A stretch of DNA of 64,000 nt from Planctomycetota bacterium (GTDB lineage Bacteria > Planctomycetota > UBA1135 > GCA-002748355): positions 62,001 to 126,000 of the forward strand of contig PDSF01000026.1 of the NCBI GenBank assembly GCA_002748355.1. Direction: 5' to 3'. The notes beneath the pieces are model-generated. The model worked only from the letters and a program-made list of their open reading frames with translations. It made no database searches and was not told the origin of the DNA. The translations under genes were made by a program, and so were the position numbers. Below are positions 43,615 through 51,281 of this stretch, piece after piece. The stretch's first letter is position 1; every line of letters begins with the position of its first letter.

Positions 43615-44600
43615 GACGCTTCATTATCATCGCTGCTCTCGTACTCTGTGCGAATGCGTTTGGCCAGGCCGGCGGCCTCCTCCGTTCCGATACGTGGGTC
43701 GGCGGTGAGCTTGCCTGGAAAAGCTGCTGGGATGTGAGCAAGCCTGAGTCTCGTAAGGTGGCAGTAGCTCTTGCAGGGCTTCTGTGTCTCGCCGATGAGC
43801 GGGTCGAGCTCTCTCAAGTCGCTGGAAAGGGAGGCCGATTCGACGCGATCATTGAGTGGCTGAATCGCAGTGCGCGATCCTCGGTCTTGGCTCGCGAGTC
43901 AGGTAAGGGGAGGCTAGGGATTGGCGATGTTTTCGTGTCATGTGCGCTGCTTCAGTTCCAAGTGCTCCGGCCAAAGAAGGGCTCTCCTGCTTTTGGTTCG
44001 AAGTTGTGCGCGGCAATCTTTTCCGATCGCCAATTCCTTACGTCTCTGTTTATCACTGATTCACGTCATTATCTGCGGGGGCGATCTGGTGCGTTGAGTC
44101 GTTGTTGGTTTTTCGAGTTGATGAGCCTGGCGAGCTGGGTTGATGTTCCAGTCCCTCAACATGTCGGCCGCATGACGGAGAAATGGAGAGGAGAGCAGCT
44201 AAGGCTGGATCCCCGTGGACCGCAGCGTTATCGCCTTCTTTCGCTTTTGTTCTGCGACTTGCACGCTCGGGAGAAGTATGAGGTGGACTCTATACGAGAG
44301 ATCTGTGCCAGGATCGGGGGCTGTTGGGAGAAAGAGCTGCGGGGTCGCTTAGGTGATCCAGAATTCAACTATTTGCTGACGGTTGGTCTTTGGCGGGCTG
44401 GGGAGAATCGGCTCTTACATCAATGGGAATCCGATCTAAGGTCAGGGGTGTTTTCTCGTGTATTGAAGGATGGGCCCCGTCGTGGGACATGGCCTTTGAA
44501 GTCGACTCATGAGCTTAAGCTTGGGGCAGGGGTCGTTAGCTTCTTGAATTGTCTTACCCAGCTGACCCTTCATTGCATGTCCCGTGCCGCCATTAGGTAG
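43611..44600 (+). CDS. Exported helical protein of unknown function, accessory region
   Basis: 329 residues; signal peptide MRRFIIIAALVLCANAFGQA. The mature protein is mostly helical with seven or more cysteines (KSCWDVSKPESRKVAVALAG; CALLQFQVLRPKKG; REICARIGGCWEKELRGR). The spacing of Trp-rich helices hints at an alpha/alpha-barrel-like fold, but no catalytic motif is recognisable. ATG 43611 overlaps the lipoprotein stop (ATGA), so these two are coupled. Codon use is less GC-rich than in flanking chromosomal genes. Confidence 0.6.
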   Translation: MRRFIIIAALVLCANAFGQAGGLLRSDTWVGGELAWKSCWDVSKPESRKVAVALAGLLCLADERVELSQVAGKGGRFDAIIEWLNRSARSSVLARESGKGRLGIGDVFVSCALLQFQVLRPKKGSPAFGSKLCAAIFSDRQFLTSLFITDSRHYLRGRSGALSRCWFFELMSLASWVDVPVPQHVGRMTEKWRGEQLRLDPRGPQRYRLLSLLFCDLHAREKYEVDSIREICARIGGCWEKELRGRLGDPEFNYLLTVGLWRAGENRLLHQWESDLRSGVFSRVLKDGPRRGTWPLKSTHELKLGAGVVSFLNCLTQLTLHCMSRAAIR

Positions 44601-44743
44601 GGGTGAGCGTCGGCGTCACTCGAAATCCGCACCGGGTCCGTCCGACACCCACCGCGGTGGCCGCGTAAGGGTGATCTGATTCGTCGTCAACGCAATCGTG
44701 TCGAAGTGCCAGAACAGCAGCTCCAGCCGCGTGTCGCCGACTC

Positions 44744-44797
44744 CGAGGCGAGGGGTTATCCGACCTGCTTCGTCTTCTGAGCGAGTGGCGCCTACGG
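44744..44797 (+). repeat. 54-bp direct repeat, copy 1 (other copy 47661-47714)
   Basis: Begins CGAGGCGAGGGGTTATCCGA and continues through TTCTGAGCGAGTGGCGCCTA; one mismatch between copies. In the second copy it is the last 12 codons and the downstream flank of the 123-residue gene, so this is the severed 3' end of the disrupted copy. Confidence 0.8.
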
Positions 44798-44938
44798 ACG
44801 AGAGGAGGGGAGATCAGCTGCGGCTTCGCTCGGGGCTTCGCCGCACAGCACGTGGTCATAACGCTTCGTGCGGCTGCCGGGCGCCACACCCAGCCTCGTA
44901 ACGAGGCGCTTGCTGCTCAGCTTCTCGGCGGGAGTCTT

Positions 44939-45035
44939 GCCGGGGAACTTTGTCGGCCTGGCGAGCTTGGCTGGCCAGGTCCCCTGCTTCCGCTGGCCGC
45001 TAGTCGCTTGGCCCTGCTCCGCTGTCTCTATTCCG
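44939..45035. repeat. About 97-bp imperfect direct repeat, copy 2 (other copy 41568-41665)
   Basis: Same element as follows the M16 genes. Here it follows gene fragments and precedes the DprA-like gene. The two copies bound a 3.3-kb segment that holds the AbiEi remnant, the IS relic and the three exported-protein genes. Confidence 0.7.
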
Positions 45036-45269
45036 CTGCCGCCTCCTGCGGATTCGGCCACAAGCCCTGATGCTTGCTTGGATCAGGAGTGAATCCGTAG
45101 AATCCCTGTATCCCCAATGCGGGAGCCTGCCATGGACCGATGCGCGAAGGGCTCTGTCGCGTTCGATGTTCCTGCTGCTGGATACGGTGACCTGGGAGGG
45201 TGCGCAACTCCCAAGAGCAAGGAGCACCTCTCTAGCTCCGGTATCCGACAGCCATCCAACTGCAGTAGC

Positions 45270-45962
45270 ATGCGAGTAGTGAATCAGCGAGTGAACGCTT
45301 CGGACTTCCTCGGGCCACTGAGTTCCGTCGAGGAGGCCAACGCGCCGAAACGCTTGTGCGTATCTGGCGACACAGCAATTATGATGGCGGGCTTGCGCGT
45401 AGCTGTTGTCGGCACACGCAAGCCGAGCGAGGCGGGGCGCCGACGCACACACAGGCTGGCTACCATGTTGGCGAAGCGTGGCGTGGTTGTTGTTAGCGGC
45501 CTGGCAAAGGGCGTTGACACGATCGCGCACAAGGCGGCGATCTCTGCCGGTGGACGAACGATGGCGGTGATTGGGACCGCGCTCAGCAAGGCCTACCCTG
45601 CCGAGAATCGCGAGCTGCAGAATCGGATCGCCGAAGAGCACCTGTTGGTGTCAGAGTTCGAGGAGGGATCCTCTGGCGGCCGATGGACCTTCCCGAAGCG
45701 CAACCGCACGATGGCCTTGCTGTCTGATGCGACTGTCATCATTGAGGCGGGCCTGAAGAGCGGAACTGAGAACCAAGGCTGGGAGGCCATCCGACTTGGA
45801 CGGCCGCTGTTGTTGTTGCAATCGCTACTCGATACTGGGCATCCGTGGCTCAAAAGGCTTCTCGACTACGGAGCCGTCCCACTTAGCGATGACAACTTCG
45901 ATGACGTTATGGCCGAGCTGCCGCCCACGAAGTCGCGTGAGGCTGAAGATGCAGTTTTCTAA
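45270..45962 (+). CDS. DprA/SMF-like Rossmann protein (SLOG superfamily), stand-alone
   Basis: 230 residues from ATG 45270; the frame is open further back (ATGs at 45117 and 45132), so up to 51 more residues are possible. All SMF motifs are present: LRVAVVGTRKPSEAGRRR, VVVSGLAKGVDTIAHKAAI, GGRTMAVIGTALSKAYPAEN, RWTFPKRNRTMALLSDATV and IIEAGLKSGTENQGWEAIRL. Housekeeping DprA loads RecA on incoming ssDNA; this protein lacks its N-terminal SAM and C-terminal winged-helix domains. Its SGTENQGWEA end differs from the usual SGSLITA. It overlaps the next gene, a phosphoribosyltransferase. A role in a nucleotide-centred conflict system is inferred from SLOG family and context. Confidence 0.8.
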   Translation: MRVVNQRVNASDFLGPLSSVEEANAPKRLCVSGDTAIMMAGLRVAVVGTRKPSEAGRRRTHRLATMLAKRGVVVVSGLAKGVDTIAHKAAISAGGRTMAVIGTALSKAYPAENRELQNRIAEEHLLVSEFEEGSSGGRWTFPKRNRTMALLSDATVIIEAGLKSGTENQGWEAIRLGRPLLLLQSLLDTGHPWLKRLLDYGAVPLSDDNFDDVMAELPPTKSREAEDAVF

Positions 45963-46600
45963 CGTGGATTGGCTACAGCCCAAGACCTGATCACGACAGC
46001 GATCTAGACGAGAAAGCTAGGTTAATCGTCTATAGATACCTCAAGACCACCAGAATCCATGAGCTGCTCGACAAGTGCCACTTTGCGGAGAACGGAAAGC
46101 TGCACGGAGTGGCAGAGCAGTTGCTTGACAAGTTCTTCCCTGACGAATGCATCGTTGTCCCGATGCCAAGTAGCGCTAAACGTATGGAGGGCAAGGAGCA
46201 GCACTGGGGGGCGCTGGAGTTATGCAAGAGAGCCGTCGCGAAAGGACTTGCAGCCGATTGTGAAGAACTGCTTGAGCGGACAGAGACAGTGCCGAAATCG
46301 CATCTCCAGAAGAGTAAAGACAGGGTGTCGGCGGAAAATCACTACAAAACCATGCGAGCAACCAAGGGATGCCTGGGGGTCAAGCGTAGTTTTACGATAG
46401 TAGATGATGTCATTACTCGCGGTGCAACCCTGATTGGAGCAGCTGCGCGGCTGAGGGAGGCGTTTCCGCAAGCCACAGTTCGCGGGTTTGCGTTTGCCAG
46501 GACGCTGATTCGGCGATGCGTAGAGCGTCTTCCGGACCCGCTGGACGGGCATGTCGTGATCTATCCCTCTGGTGCGACTTTTCGCTTTCAAGAAGAGTGA
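45949..46600 (+). pseudogene. Phosphoribosyltransferase (ComF-like PRTase fold) with apparent 5' frameshift
   Basis: The main frame (open from 45947, first standard start GTG 46109) reads LIVYRYLKTTRIHELLDKCH from 46022, then ECIVVPMPSSAKRMEGKEQH and the PRPP-binding motif FTIVDDVITRGATLIGAAAR. No ATG, GTG or TTG start precedes 46109 in that frame. ATG 45949, overlapping the DprA-like stop by 14 bases, starts MQFSNVDWLQPKT and meets TGA at 45988; shifting by one base joins it smoothly to DHDSDLDEKARLIVYRYLK. So the gene is frameshifted, mis-sequenced, uses a +1 programmed shift at ACC TGA, or starts at GTG 46109 as a shorter 163-residue protein. Confidence 0.65.
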
Positions 46601-46859
46601 GGCGGTCCGGCGAGATCGTGTGAACACGTTGGATTTCGTCCCCCGCGAACGGCCGTTAGCGATAGGAAGTCCAAGAGACGTCGCGCAGCCACTTGGCGCC
46701 CTTGAGCTTGCGGCAGAAGGAGCTGCGAAGGCCTTCTCCTGTGCACTTGTGGCCGATCCGTGCCTGATCGGTGGAGGAAACTCTCCTTCTAGGTGGCCGG
46801 GATCTAGCGGTGGCTTGCCGTGGCTCATGGCTGCGGCGTTCGGGAGCCTAGTTTGCGGC
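46601..46859. other. Short non-coding or fragmentary spacer
   Basis: No convincing gene. On the minus strand 46650-46750 reads RSSFCRKLKGAKWLRDVSWT then SYR and a stop, a small fragment whose RDVSW coding end also occurs at 38240. Nothing else recognised. Confidence 0.35.
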
Positions 46860-47265
46860 TCAGAAGAGCTCGGCGAGCTGCGGTATGGGGGGAGCGCGCG
46901 GCTCTTTGGGTAGGGTGAGGTGAGCGAAGATCTTGTGGGCGACAGCTGGGTCTTCGAGAAAGGCGAGGATGCGGCGGCGGCCCTGGCAGTGGGGGCAGGT
47001 GAAGACGTCGATATCGAAGCTGCGGCGGAGAAGCTCGGACCATGGGATGTAGGGACCTGTGCGGGCAGGCTGCTTGAGCTCTTTGTGGAGAGTTTCCTCT
47101 CCTTTGCGTGTTTGTTCGTTCGTGCTCTTGGTGTAGTTCGGCGGAACCTTTGGCCGGCGACGGGGCGTGGGGGCCGGGGAGAGGGGCGAGCGTGCAGGGG
47201 CGCTCGAGGAAGGCGAAGGGGGGGGAGGCGGACGCTGTGGGTTATCCTCTTCGCAGGACGATTGC
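46860..47265 (-). pseudogene. IS91/ISCR-type transposase, C-terminal remnant
   Basis: The last 110 residues resemble the C-terminus of IS91-like Y2 transposases: a proline-rich stretch (PARSPLSPAPTPRRRPKVPP), then WSELLRRSFDIDVFTCPHCQ and GRRRILAFLEDPAVAHKIFA, with a CxxC zinc motif, ending LTLPKEPRAPP. The catalytic HUH and Y2 region is missing; the upstream frame runs into the direct repeat at 47273. It is a decayed rolling-circle element, consistent with one-ended transposition having scattered pieces here. Confidence 0.65.
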
Positions 47266-47272
47266 TGATCCA

Positions 47273-47409
47273 AGCAGCCACTAATCGGAGGGGCTTGCGA
47301 TGAGACTCCACGGTAGGGTGACAGCATGTATGTGACCGAGAAGTTCCGGCCGGCCGTTATCGTTCCGCTCGACGATGTTGCAGCCAGAGAGCTAGAAGCA
47401 CTCGAAGTC
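47273..47409 (+). repeat. About 138-bp direct repeat, copy 2 (other copy 42083-42221)
   Basis: This copy continues into the intact 123-residue gene. Its left neighbour is the IS91-like remnant, whereas copy 1 has the AbiEi remnant on its left, so the repeat start at GCAGCCACTAATCGG is a true module boundary. Confidence 0.8.
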
Positions 47410-47697
47410 AGTGATGGGGCGGCGCTGCACGTCGTTTCGGTCGACATCGATGCGGAGCTCGCTGTGCTCCATCAGTCTGGTTTCCTTGAGGCCGTGGGGG
47501 AGGCGACGGGCTGCCTGTTGGGCGAGTATGAGGAAGATCTGGTGCCCGCTGCCATGGTGTCGCGAGTCCGGAAACTCGCAATGTCGTTCGGGAGACCGCA
47601 GCGGACGGGGGTCACTGGGCGCTACTTGTTTGCGCAGATCGTGGAGGCCTGCGAGATCGCCGAGGCGAGGGGTTATCCGATCTGCTTCGTCTTCTGA
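47326..47697 (+). CDS. Small hypothetical protein, intact copy of a duplicated module
   Basis: 123 residues (MYVTEKFRPAVIVPLDDVAA ... EARGYPICFVF), soluble by appearance, acidic in the first half (HVVSVDIDAELAVLHQSG). GGTAGGGTG 5 bases before the ATG is a reasonable ribosome-binding site. I know no family. A second copy is broken in two (42135-42221 and 44744-44761) by a 2.5-kb insertion. The intact 5' and 3' flanks of this copy give the original arrangement. Confidence 0.65.
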   Translation: MYVTEKFRPAVIVPLDDVAARELEALEVSDGAALHVVSVDIDAELAVLHQSGFLEAVGEATGCLLGEYEEDLVPAAMVSRVRKLAMSFGRPQRTGVTGRYLFAQIVEACEIAEARGYPICFVF

Positions 47698-47714
47698 GCG
47701 AGTGGCGCCTACGG
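47661..47714 (+). repeat. 54-bp direct repeat, copy 2 (other copy 44744-44797)
   Basis: Covers the last 12 codons of the 123-residue gene and 17 bases beyond. With copy 1 and the 138-bp repeat it shows that the whole module was once duplicated. Confidence 0.8.
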
Positions 47715-48110
47715 CTGCCGCTTGTGATCTCCGCTCGGCTCTTCTTCGCGCGGCCAGATAACCGTCCAGTTCTCTTCGTAGGGAGGGTAATAGACTTCTT
47801 CTCGCCAAGCTTCCTTCAGCTCGAAGTTGGCCTCGATCTCGGTGAGGAGTGGAACGAAGCTCGGGTTGTCCTCTTCGATGTATTCCGTTGGGAGGGCGCC
47901 CTCTTCTGTGCTCTCGCCGTAGGCGATGCCGAGACAGACCTGGTCGGTGACCATGAGGTCGCGCTTGAAAGCGACGATCCAACGGATCTCGGAGCGGTGG
48001 ATGAGTGCGTCGCCGACGCGGTAGACGCCGGCATCGCGATCGATGCTCCACGTGCGGTACTCGGGTTTGCGCCTTACTCGATGTCGCCAGTTTCGGAGTC
48101 GGGCGATCAT
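47709..48110 (-). CDS. Hypothetical protein
   Basis: 133 residues (MIARLRNWRHRVRRKPEYRT; YRVGDALIHRSEIRWIVAFK). A basic N-terminus precedes a beta-rich middle and an acidic aromatic end (EAWREEVYYPPYEENWTVIW). No signal peptide, membrane segment or known domain. The compact acidic C-terminal part and its place in a mobile mosaic would fit an immunity-type or small antitoxin protein, but nothing in the sequence proves that. It is convergent with the 123-residue gene, the 54-bp repeat overlapping its last codons. Confidence 0.55.
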   Translation of the reverse strand: MIARLRNWRHRVRRKPEYRTWSIDRDAGVYRVGDALIHRSEIRWIVAFKRDLMVTDQVCLGIAYGESTEEGALPTEYIEEDNPSFVPLLTEIEANFELKEAWREEVYYPPYEENWTVIWPREEEPSGDHKRQP

Positions 48111-48234
48111 CGGGCCTCCTGGGATGCGTGAGTCAGCGAGTTTGCCAGCGGACCTGCAATGCGTGCAGTCCCGATGAGTACTAGCTAGCTTGAGCCCGAG
48201 TTCTATTCATGCGCGAGGCCCGCACGGCAGATCG

Positions 48235-48585
48235 ATGACTGGCCAAGACAGAGACAAGCGAGCGGCGAGCGATGTGGCGGCAACGGACGAGAGGCGGGGG
48301 GCTCAGCTGCCATCGCGCTTGCGCGACATCCGACTCCGCGAGCTGAGTTTCGCTGGGTGGGCCCTGGCTCTCTTTGCGATGGGCCTGTCGGTGTTCCTCT
48401 GCATCGATATTGGAGCTTGGGCCCTCAAGGAGATCGACCGCGTCGTGTTTCGATCTTGGAGCCGGCTCATCTGCATCGCCCTGAGTTTGCCTGCCTTGGC
48501 CCTGGCCGTACTCGTCTTCCAGCTGGGGCGCTATCTGCTCCGCAGAGGCGGGGTCGAGGTGCTGCGCTCTAAGGACCCGCGCTAG
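48235..48585 (+). CDS. Small two-helix membrane protein
   Basis: 116 residues from ATG 48235 (MTGQDRDKRAASDVAATDER); an upstream start at 48190 is possible. Two hydrophobic segments: FAGWALALFAMGLSVFLCID and LICIALSLPALALAVLVFQL. The N- and C-terminal tails are charged. No family recognised. It is convergent with the AI-2E permease gene, 27 bases between stops, at the right border of the accessory mosaic. Confidence 0.5.
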   Translation: MTGQDRDKRAASDVAATDERRGAQLPSRLRDIRLRELSFAGWALALFAMGLSVFLCIDIGAWALKEIDRVVFRSWSRLICIALSLPALALAVLVFQLGRYLLRRGGVEVLRSKDPR

Positions 48586-48612
48586 CCAGTCGCCGAAGAA
48601 CTCGCGCGGCCT

Positions 48613-49746
48613 CTACTCCGCTGCCCCTGCCGCTTCCGCCGGTTTCTGGATGGCATGCCCAAAGATGTAGTTCACCGCCGGCACCCCGAGGATTAGGCCC
48701 CAGATTCCGAAGAGCTGGTAGCCGATGACGAGCACCGAGAGCACTAGCACCGGGTTCATGTGTAGGTGGGCGCCGAAGATCATCGGGTTGAAGACATAGG
48801 CTTCGAGCACGTGGACGACCGTGACCATCACTAGAACCCAGGCCATGAGGCCGAAGCCCGATTGGTCGAGGGCGACCAGGCACATGGGGGCGGTGGAGAG
48901 ATACACACCAGCCACCGGGATGAAGGAGCAGAGGAAGACGGTGCCGGCGAGGAAGGCCAGCGAGTTCATCCCCAGTAGCATGAGGCCGATCGAGGTCAGC
49001 ACCGTATTGATCAGCGCGATCATGCCCTGCGCCTCGATGAAGCGGCCCAAGACCCGGCCAAAGCTGACGATGGTGCTGGACAGCTCGTCGTAGATGAAGT
49101 TGATCTTGGTCTTGCGCAGTGAGTCGATGCCTTTGGCGATGCGCGGCAGGTCGGTGACGATTAGGAAGGCAAAGAGCACCGCGAGCACGAAGATCATCGC
49201 CACCGAGGCGAGGTTCTTGAACACGCCGAAGAGGGTGCCGAACAGTGACTGGATCTGTTCCTTGTCGGCGCCGCGCCGGGTTCCGGCCTTGATGTCTTCG
49301 GGGCTCTCGTGGGTGATCCCGAGCAGCTCTTCGACGATGTCGGTGGCGTCGCGGTCCCCGAGGAAGTCGTTCACGGCCGGGTTCTTGCTGCGCAGCTCGC
49401 TGAGCTTGCCGTCGAGGGTTTGGACGTGGCGAGGAAGCTCTCGCACGAAGCTCACTCCCTGCTTCTTGAGCTCGGGCGCCAGGAAGGTGGCGAAGAGCGC
49501 CAAGGCGCTGAGCAAGGTGCCAAAGACCAAAAGGGTGCGCAGTCGCCGCGAGCGGAAGCGATGGGCTAGGCCCTGGACGCCGTGCTCGCAGATGTAGGCG
49601 AAGACGAAGGTCAAAAAGACCAGGCCCAGGAAGTCGCGCAGCAGGTAGAGGGCCAGGAAGAAGAGGATCCAGATCAGCAGTCGATTGCCGATGGGGATGA
49701 GGTAGTTCCAAGGCGCGGGAAACTTGCTTGGGTCCTGCGTGTTCAT
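48613..49746 (-). CDS. AI-2E family permease (PerM/TqsA-like)
   Basis: 377 residues from ATG 49746. The family pattern is an N-terminal pair of membrane helices (NRLLIWILFFLALYLLRDFL; GLVFLTFVFAYICEHGVQGL), a large soluble helical middle, then a cluster of helices with LNTQ/EAQGMIALINTVLTSIG, SFIPVAGVYLSTAP and the conserved EAYVFNPMIFGAHLHMNPV. These are putative transporters; autoinducer-2 export is shown only for some members. A 310-residue in-frame extension upstream is spurious, because ATG 49746 begins the family match. It is divergent from the phosphodiesterase gene. Confidence 0.85.
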   Translation of the reverse strand: MNTQDPSKFPAPWNYLIPIGNRLLIWILFFLALYLLRDFLGLVFLTFVFAYICEHGVQGLAHRFRSRRLRTLLVFGTLLSALALFATFLAPELKKQGVSFVRELPRHVQTLDGKLSELRSKNPAVNDFLGDRDATDIVEELLGITHESPEDIKAGTRRGADKEQIQSLFGTLFGVFKNLASVAMIFVLAVLFAFLIVTDLPRIAKGIDSLRKTKINFIYDELSSTIVSFGRVLGRFIEAQGMIALINTVLTSIGLMLLGMNSLAFLAGTVFLCSFIPVAGVYLSTAPMCLVALDQSGFGLMAWVLVMVTVVHVLEAYVFNPMIFGAHLHMNPVLVLSVLVIGYQLFGIWGLILGVPAVNYIFGHAIQKPAEAAGAAE

Positions 49747-49845
49747 GGCTGCTCCGAGCTGGGAAAGCGCTGAACTGGGAAAGTGCTGGCGGAGCATATC
49801 GCCGGAGGGCTCGATTCCAGTGCCACGACTTGGCAGGATCCGCTC

Positions 49846-51225
49846 ATGCTGCGCCCGACTCCGAGGTTCTCGTTCGATACCAAGCTGCTGGTGCTCGACA
49901 TCGTTGGCTTGCGGCCCCGGGATCTTGGCGATGCCCCGCGCCTGAGTCAGTTCGCCGGCGAGGGGCGTAGTGGGCCGCTGAAGACGCTGCTGCCGGCGCT
50001 CACCTGCTCGGTGCAGGCCTCGTTCTTGACCGGGCTGATGCCCAATGAGCACGGCATTGTCGGCAATGGTTGGTACTTCCGGGATCTGGCGCAGATCCTC
50101 TTCTGGCGCCAGAACAACGGCCTGATCCAGGGGGACAAGATCTACGAACTCGCGCGTCGCGCCAAACCGGAGCATCGCTGCGCCAAGATGTTTTGGTGGT
50201 TCAACATGTATGCGGAGGCCGCCTACAGCGTGACGCCGCGGCCCCAGTACTTTGCCAATGGGCTCAAGATCCCCGGGCTCTACAGCGAACCGCCGGAGCT
50301 GGAGCGGCAGCTGCAGCAGGAGCACGGGCCCTTCCCCCTCTTCCACTTTTGGGGGCCGATGGCCGGCATCAAGTCGAGCCGTTGGATCACCGACGCCTCC
50401 TTGAGCGTGCTGCAGCAGCAGCGCCCGGATCTGATGCTGGTCTACCTGCCGCACCTCGACTACGAGCATCAGCGCCTGGGGCCGGAGCATGAACGCAGCC
50501 GCGCCGCGGTGGGCGAGGTCGATGCCGAGGCCGGGCGCCTGATCGACGCGGCGCGGGCGCAGGGCATGGAGGTCCTGGTCTGCAGCGAGTATGGGATTGA
50601 GCCGGTGGAGCATGCTCTGCTGCTCAATCGCGTCCTGCGCGAGCAGGGTTTTCTTCGGGTCCAAGAGACCGCGCATGGTGAGCTACTGGACGCCGGTGCT
50701 AGTCGGGCCTTCGCGGTGGTCGATCACCAGATCGCCCATGTCTACGTGGCGAGGGAGAGGGACCTGAGCCCGGTGCGGGAGCTACTCGCTTCGCTGGAGG
50801 GCGTCGCCAGCGTCCATGATCGCGAAGAGCAGCGCGCGCTGTTCCTCGACCACCCGCGCAGCGGCGAGCTCGTGGTCTTGGCCGAGCGCGGCGCTTGGTT
50901 TGCCTATCCCTATTGGTTGGACGAGGGTCGACGTCCGGACTTCGCGACGACGGTCGATATCCACCGCAAGCCCGGCTACGACCCGGCGGAACTCTTCATC
51001 GATGCGAGGCTGCGCTTCCCCAAGCTGCGGGTGGCGCGGCGGCTGCTGCAGAAGAAGCTGGGGATGCGCTATCTGATGGATGTGATTGGCACCGATCCGA
51101 CTTTGGTTAAGGGCTCCCATGGCCTAGTCCCCTCTGACCCTGAGCTAGGCCCCTTGTATCTCTCTTCCCCGGGGCTCAAGCTTCCGAGCCAAATATCGGC
51201 GCCTACGCTTTTGTTCGAGCGTTGA
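49846..51225 (+). CDS. Type I phosphodiesterase / alkaline-phosphatase superfamily protein
   Basis: 459 residues from ATG 49846. The PF01663-like core has the first metal site in LLVLDIVGLRPRDLGDAP, the nucleophile Thr in LLPALTCSVQASFLTGLMPN, the His/Asp site in LMLVYLPHLDYEHQRLGPEH and a later EVLVCSEYGIEPVEHALLL. DIVGL and SEYGI replace the more common DGLG and SDHG patterns, as in the nucleotide pyrophosphatase/phosphonoacetate-hydrolase-like branch. No signal peptide, so it is probably cytoplasmic. Substrate unknown. It is followed 56 bases later by fabI. Confidence 0.8.
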   Translation: MLRPTPRFSFDTKLLVLDIVGLRPRDLGDAPRLSQFAGEGRSGPLKTLLPALTCSVQASFLTGLMPNEHGIVGNGWYFRDLAQILFWRQNNGLIQGDKIYELARRAKPEHRCAKMFWWFNMYAEAAYSVTPRPQYFANGLKIPGLYSEPPELERQLQQEHGPFPLFHFWGPMAGIKSSRWITDASLSVLQQQRPDLMLVYLPHLDYEHQRLGPEHERSRAAVGEVDAEAGRLIDAARAQGMEVLVCSEYGIEPVEHALLLNRVLREQGFLRVQETAHGELLDAGASRAFAVVDHQIAHVYVARERDLSPVRELLASLEGVASVHDREEQRALFLDHPRSGELVVLAERGAWFAYPYWLDEGRRPDFATTVDIHRKPGYDPAELFIDARLRFPKLRVARRLLQKKLGMRYLMDVIGTDPTLVKGSHGLVPSDPELGPLYLSSPGLKLPSQISAPTLLFER

Positions 51226-51281
51226 GCTGCCTGCGCGTTGCTCGGCGCGCTGCCTCTCTCACCGCGGAGTGCCACCAAACG

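Larger units (their letters stand above)
44601..45269. other. Non-coding mosaic of repeat and gene fragments
   Basis: No complete gene seen. On the minus strand 44627-44741 reads DTRLELLFWHFDTIALTTNQ then ITLTRPPRWVSDGPGADFE and a stop, perhaps the end of a lost gene. 44744-44797 repeats the 3' end of the gene at 47326. 44939-45035 is the second copy of the 97-bp repeat. 45180-45257 holds nested inverted repeats (TGGGAG...CTCCCA inside GGATAC...GGTATCC) ahead of the DprA-like gene. Confidence 0.5.

Noticed and set aside
44792..45061. Possible group II intron or transposase fragment on the minus strand
   Set aside because: A GTGTGGCGCCCGGC start and an open frame are present, but no RT motifs, domain V or recognisable protein could be found.
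46572..46913. 113-residue plus-strand frame after the PRTase gene
   Set aside because: No ribosome-binding site or domain, and it runs across the IS91-like remnant on the other strand.
41568..48600. CRISPR array or cas genes in the accessory mosaic
   Set aside because: The direct repeats are two-copy and long; there are no short regularly spaced repeats and no cas-like motifs.
49747..50676. 310-residue in-frame N-terminal extension of the AI-2E permease
   Set aside because: It lies antisense to the phosphodiesterase gene, which has clear motifs, and AI-2E homology begins at ATG 49746.
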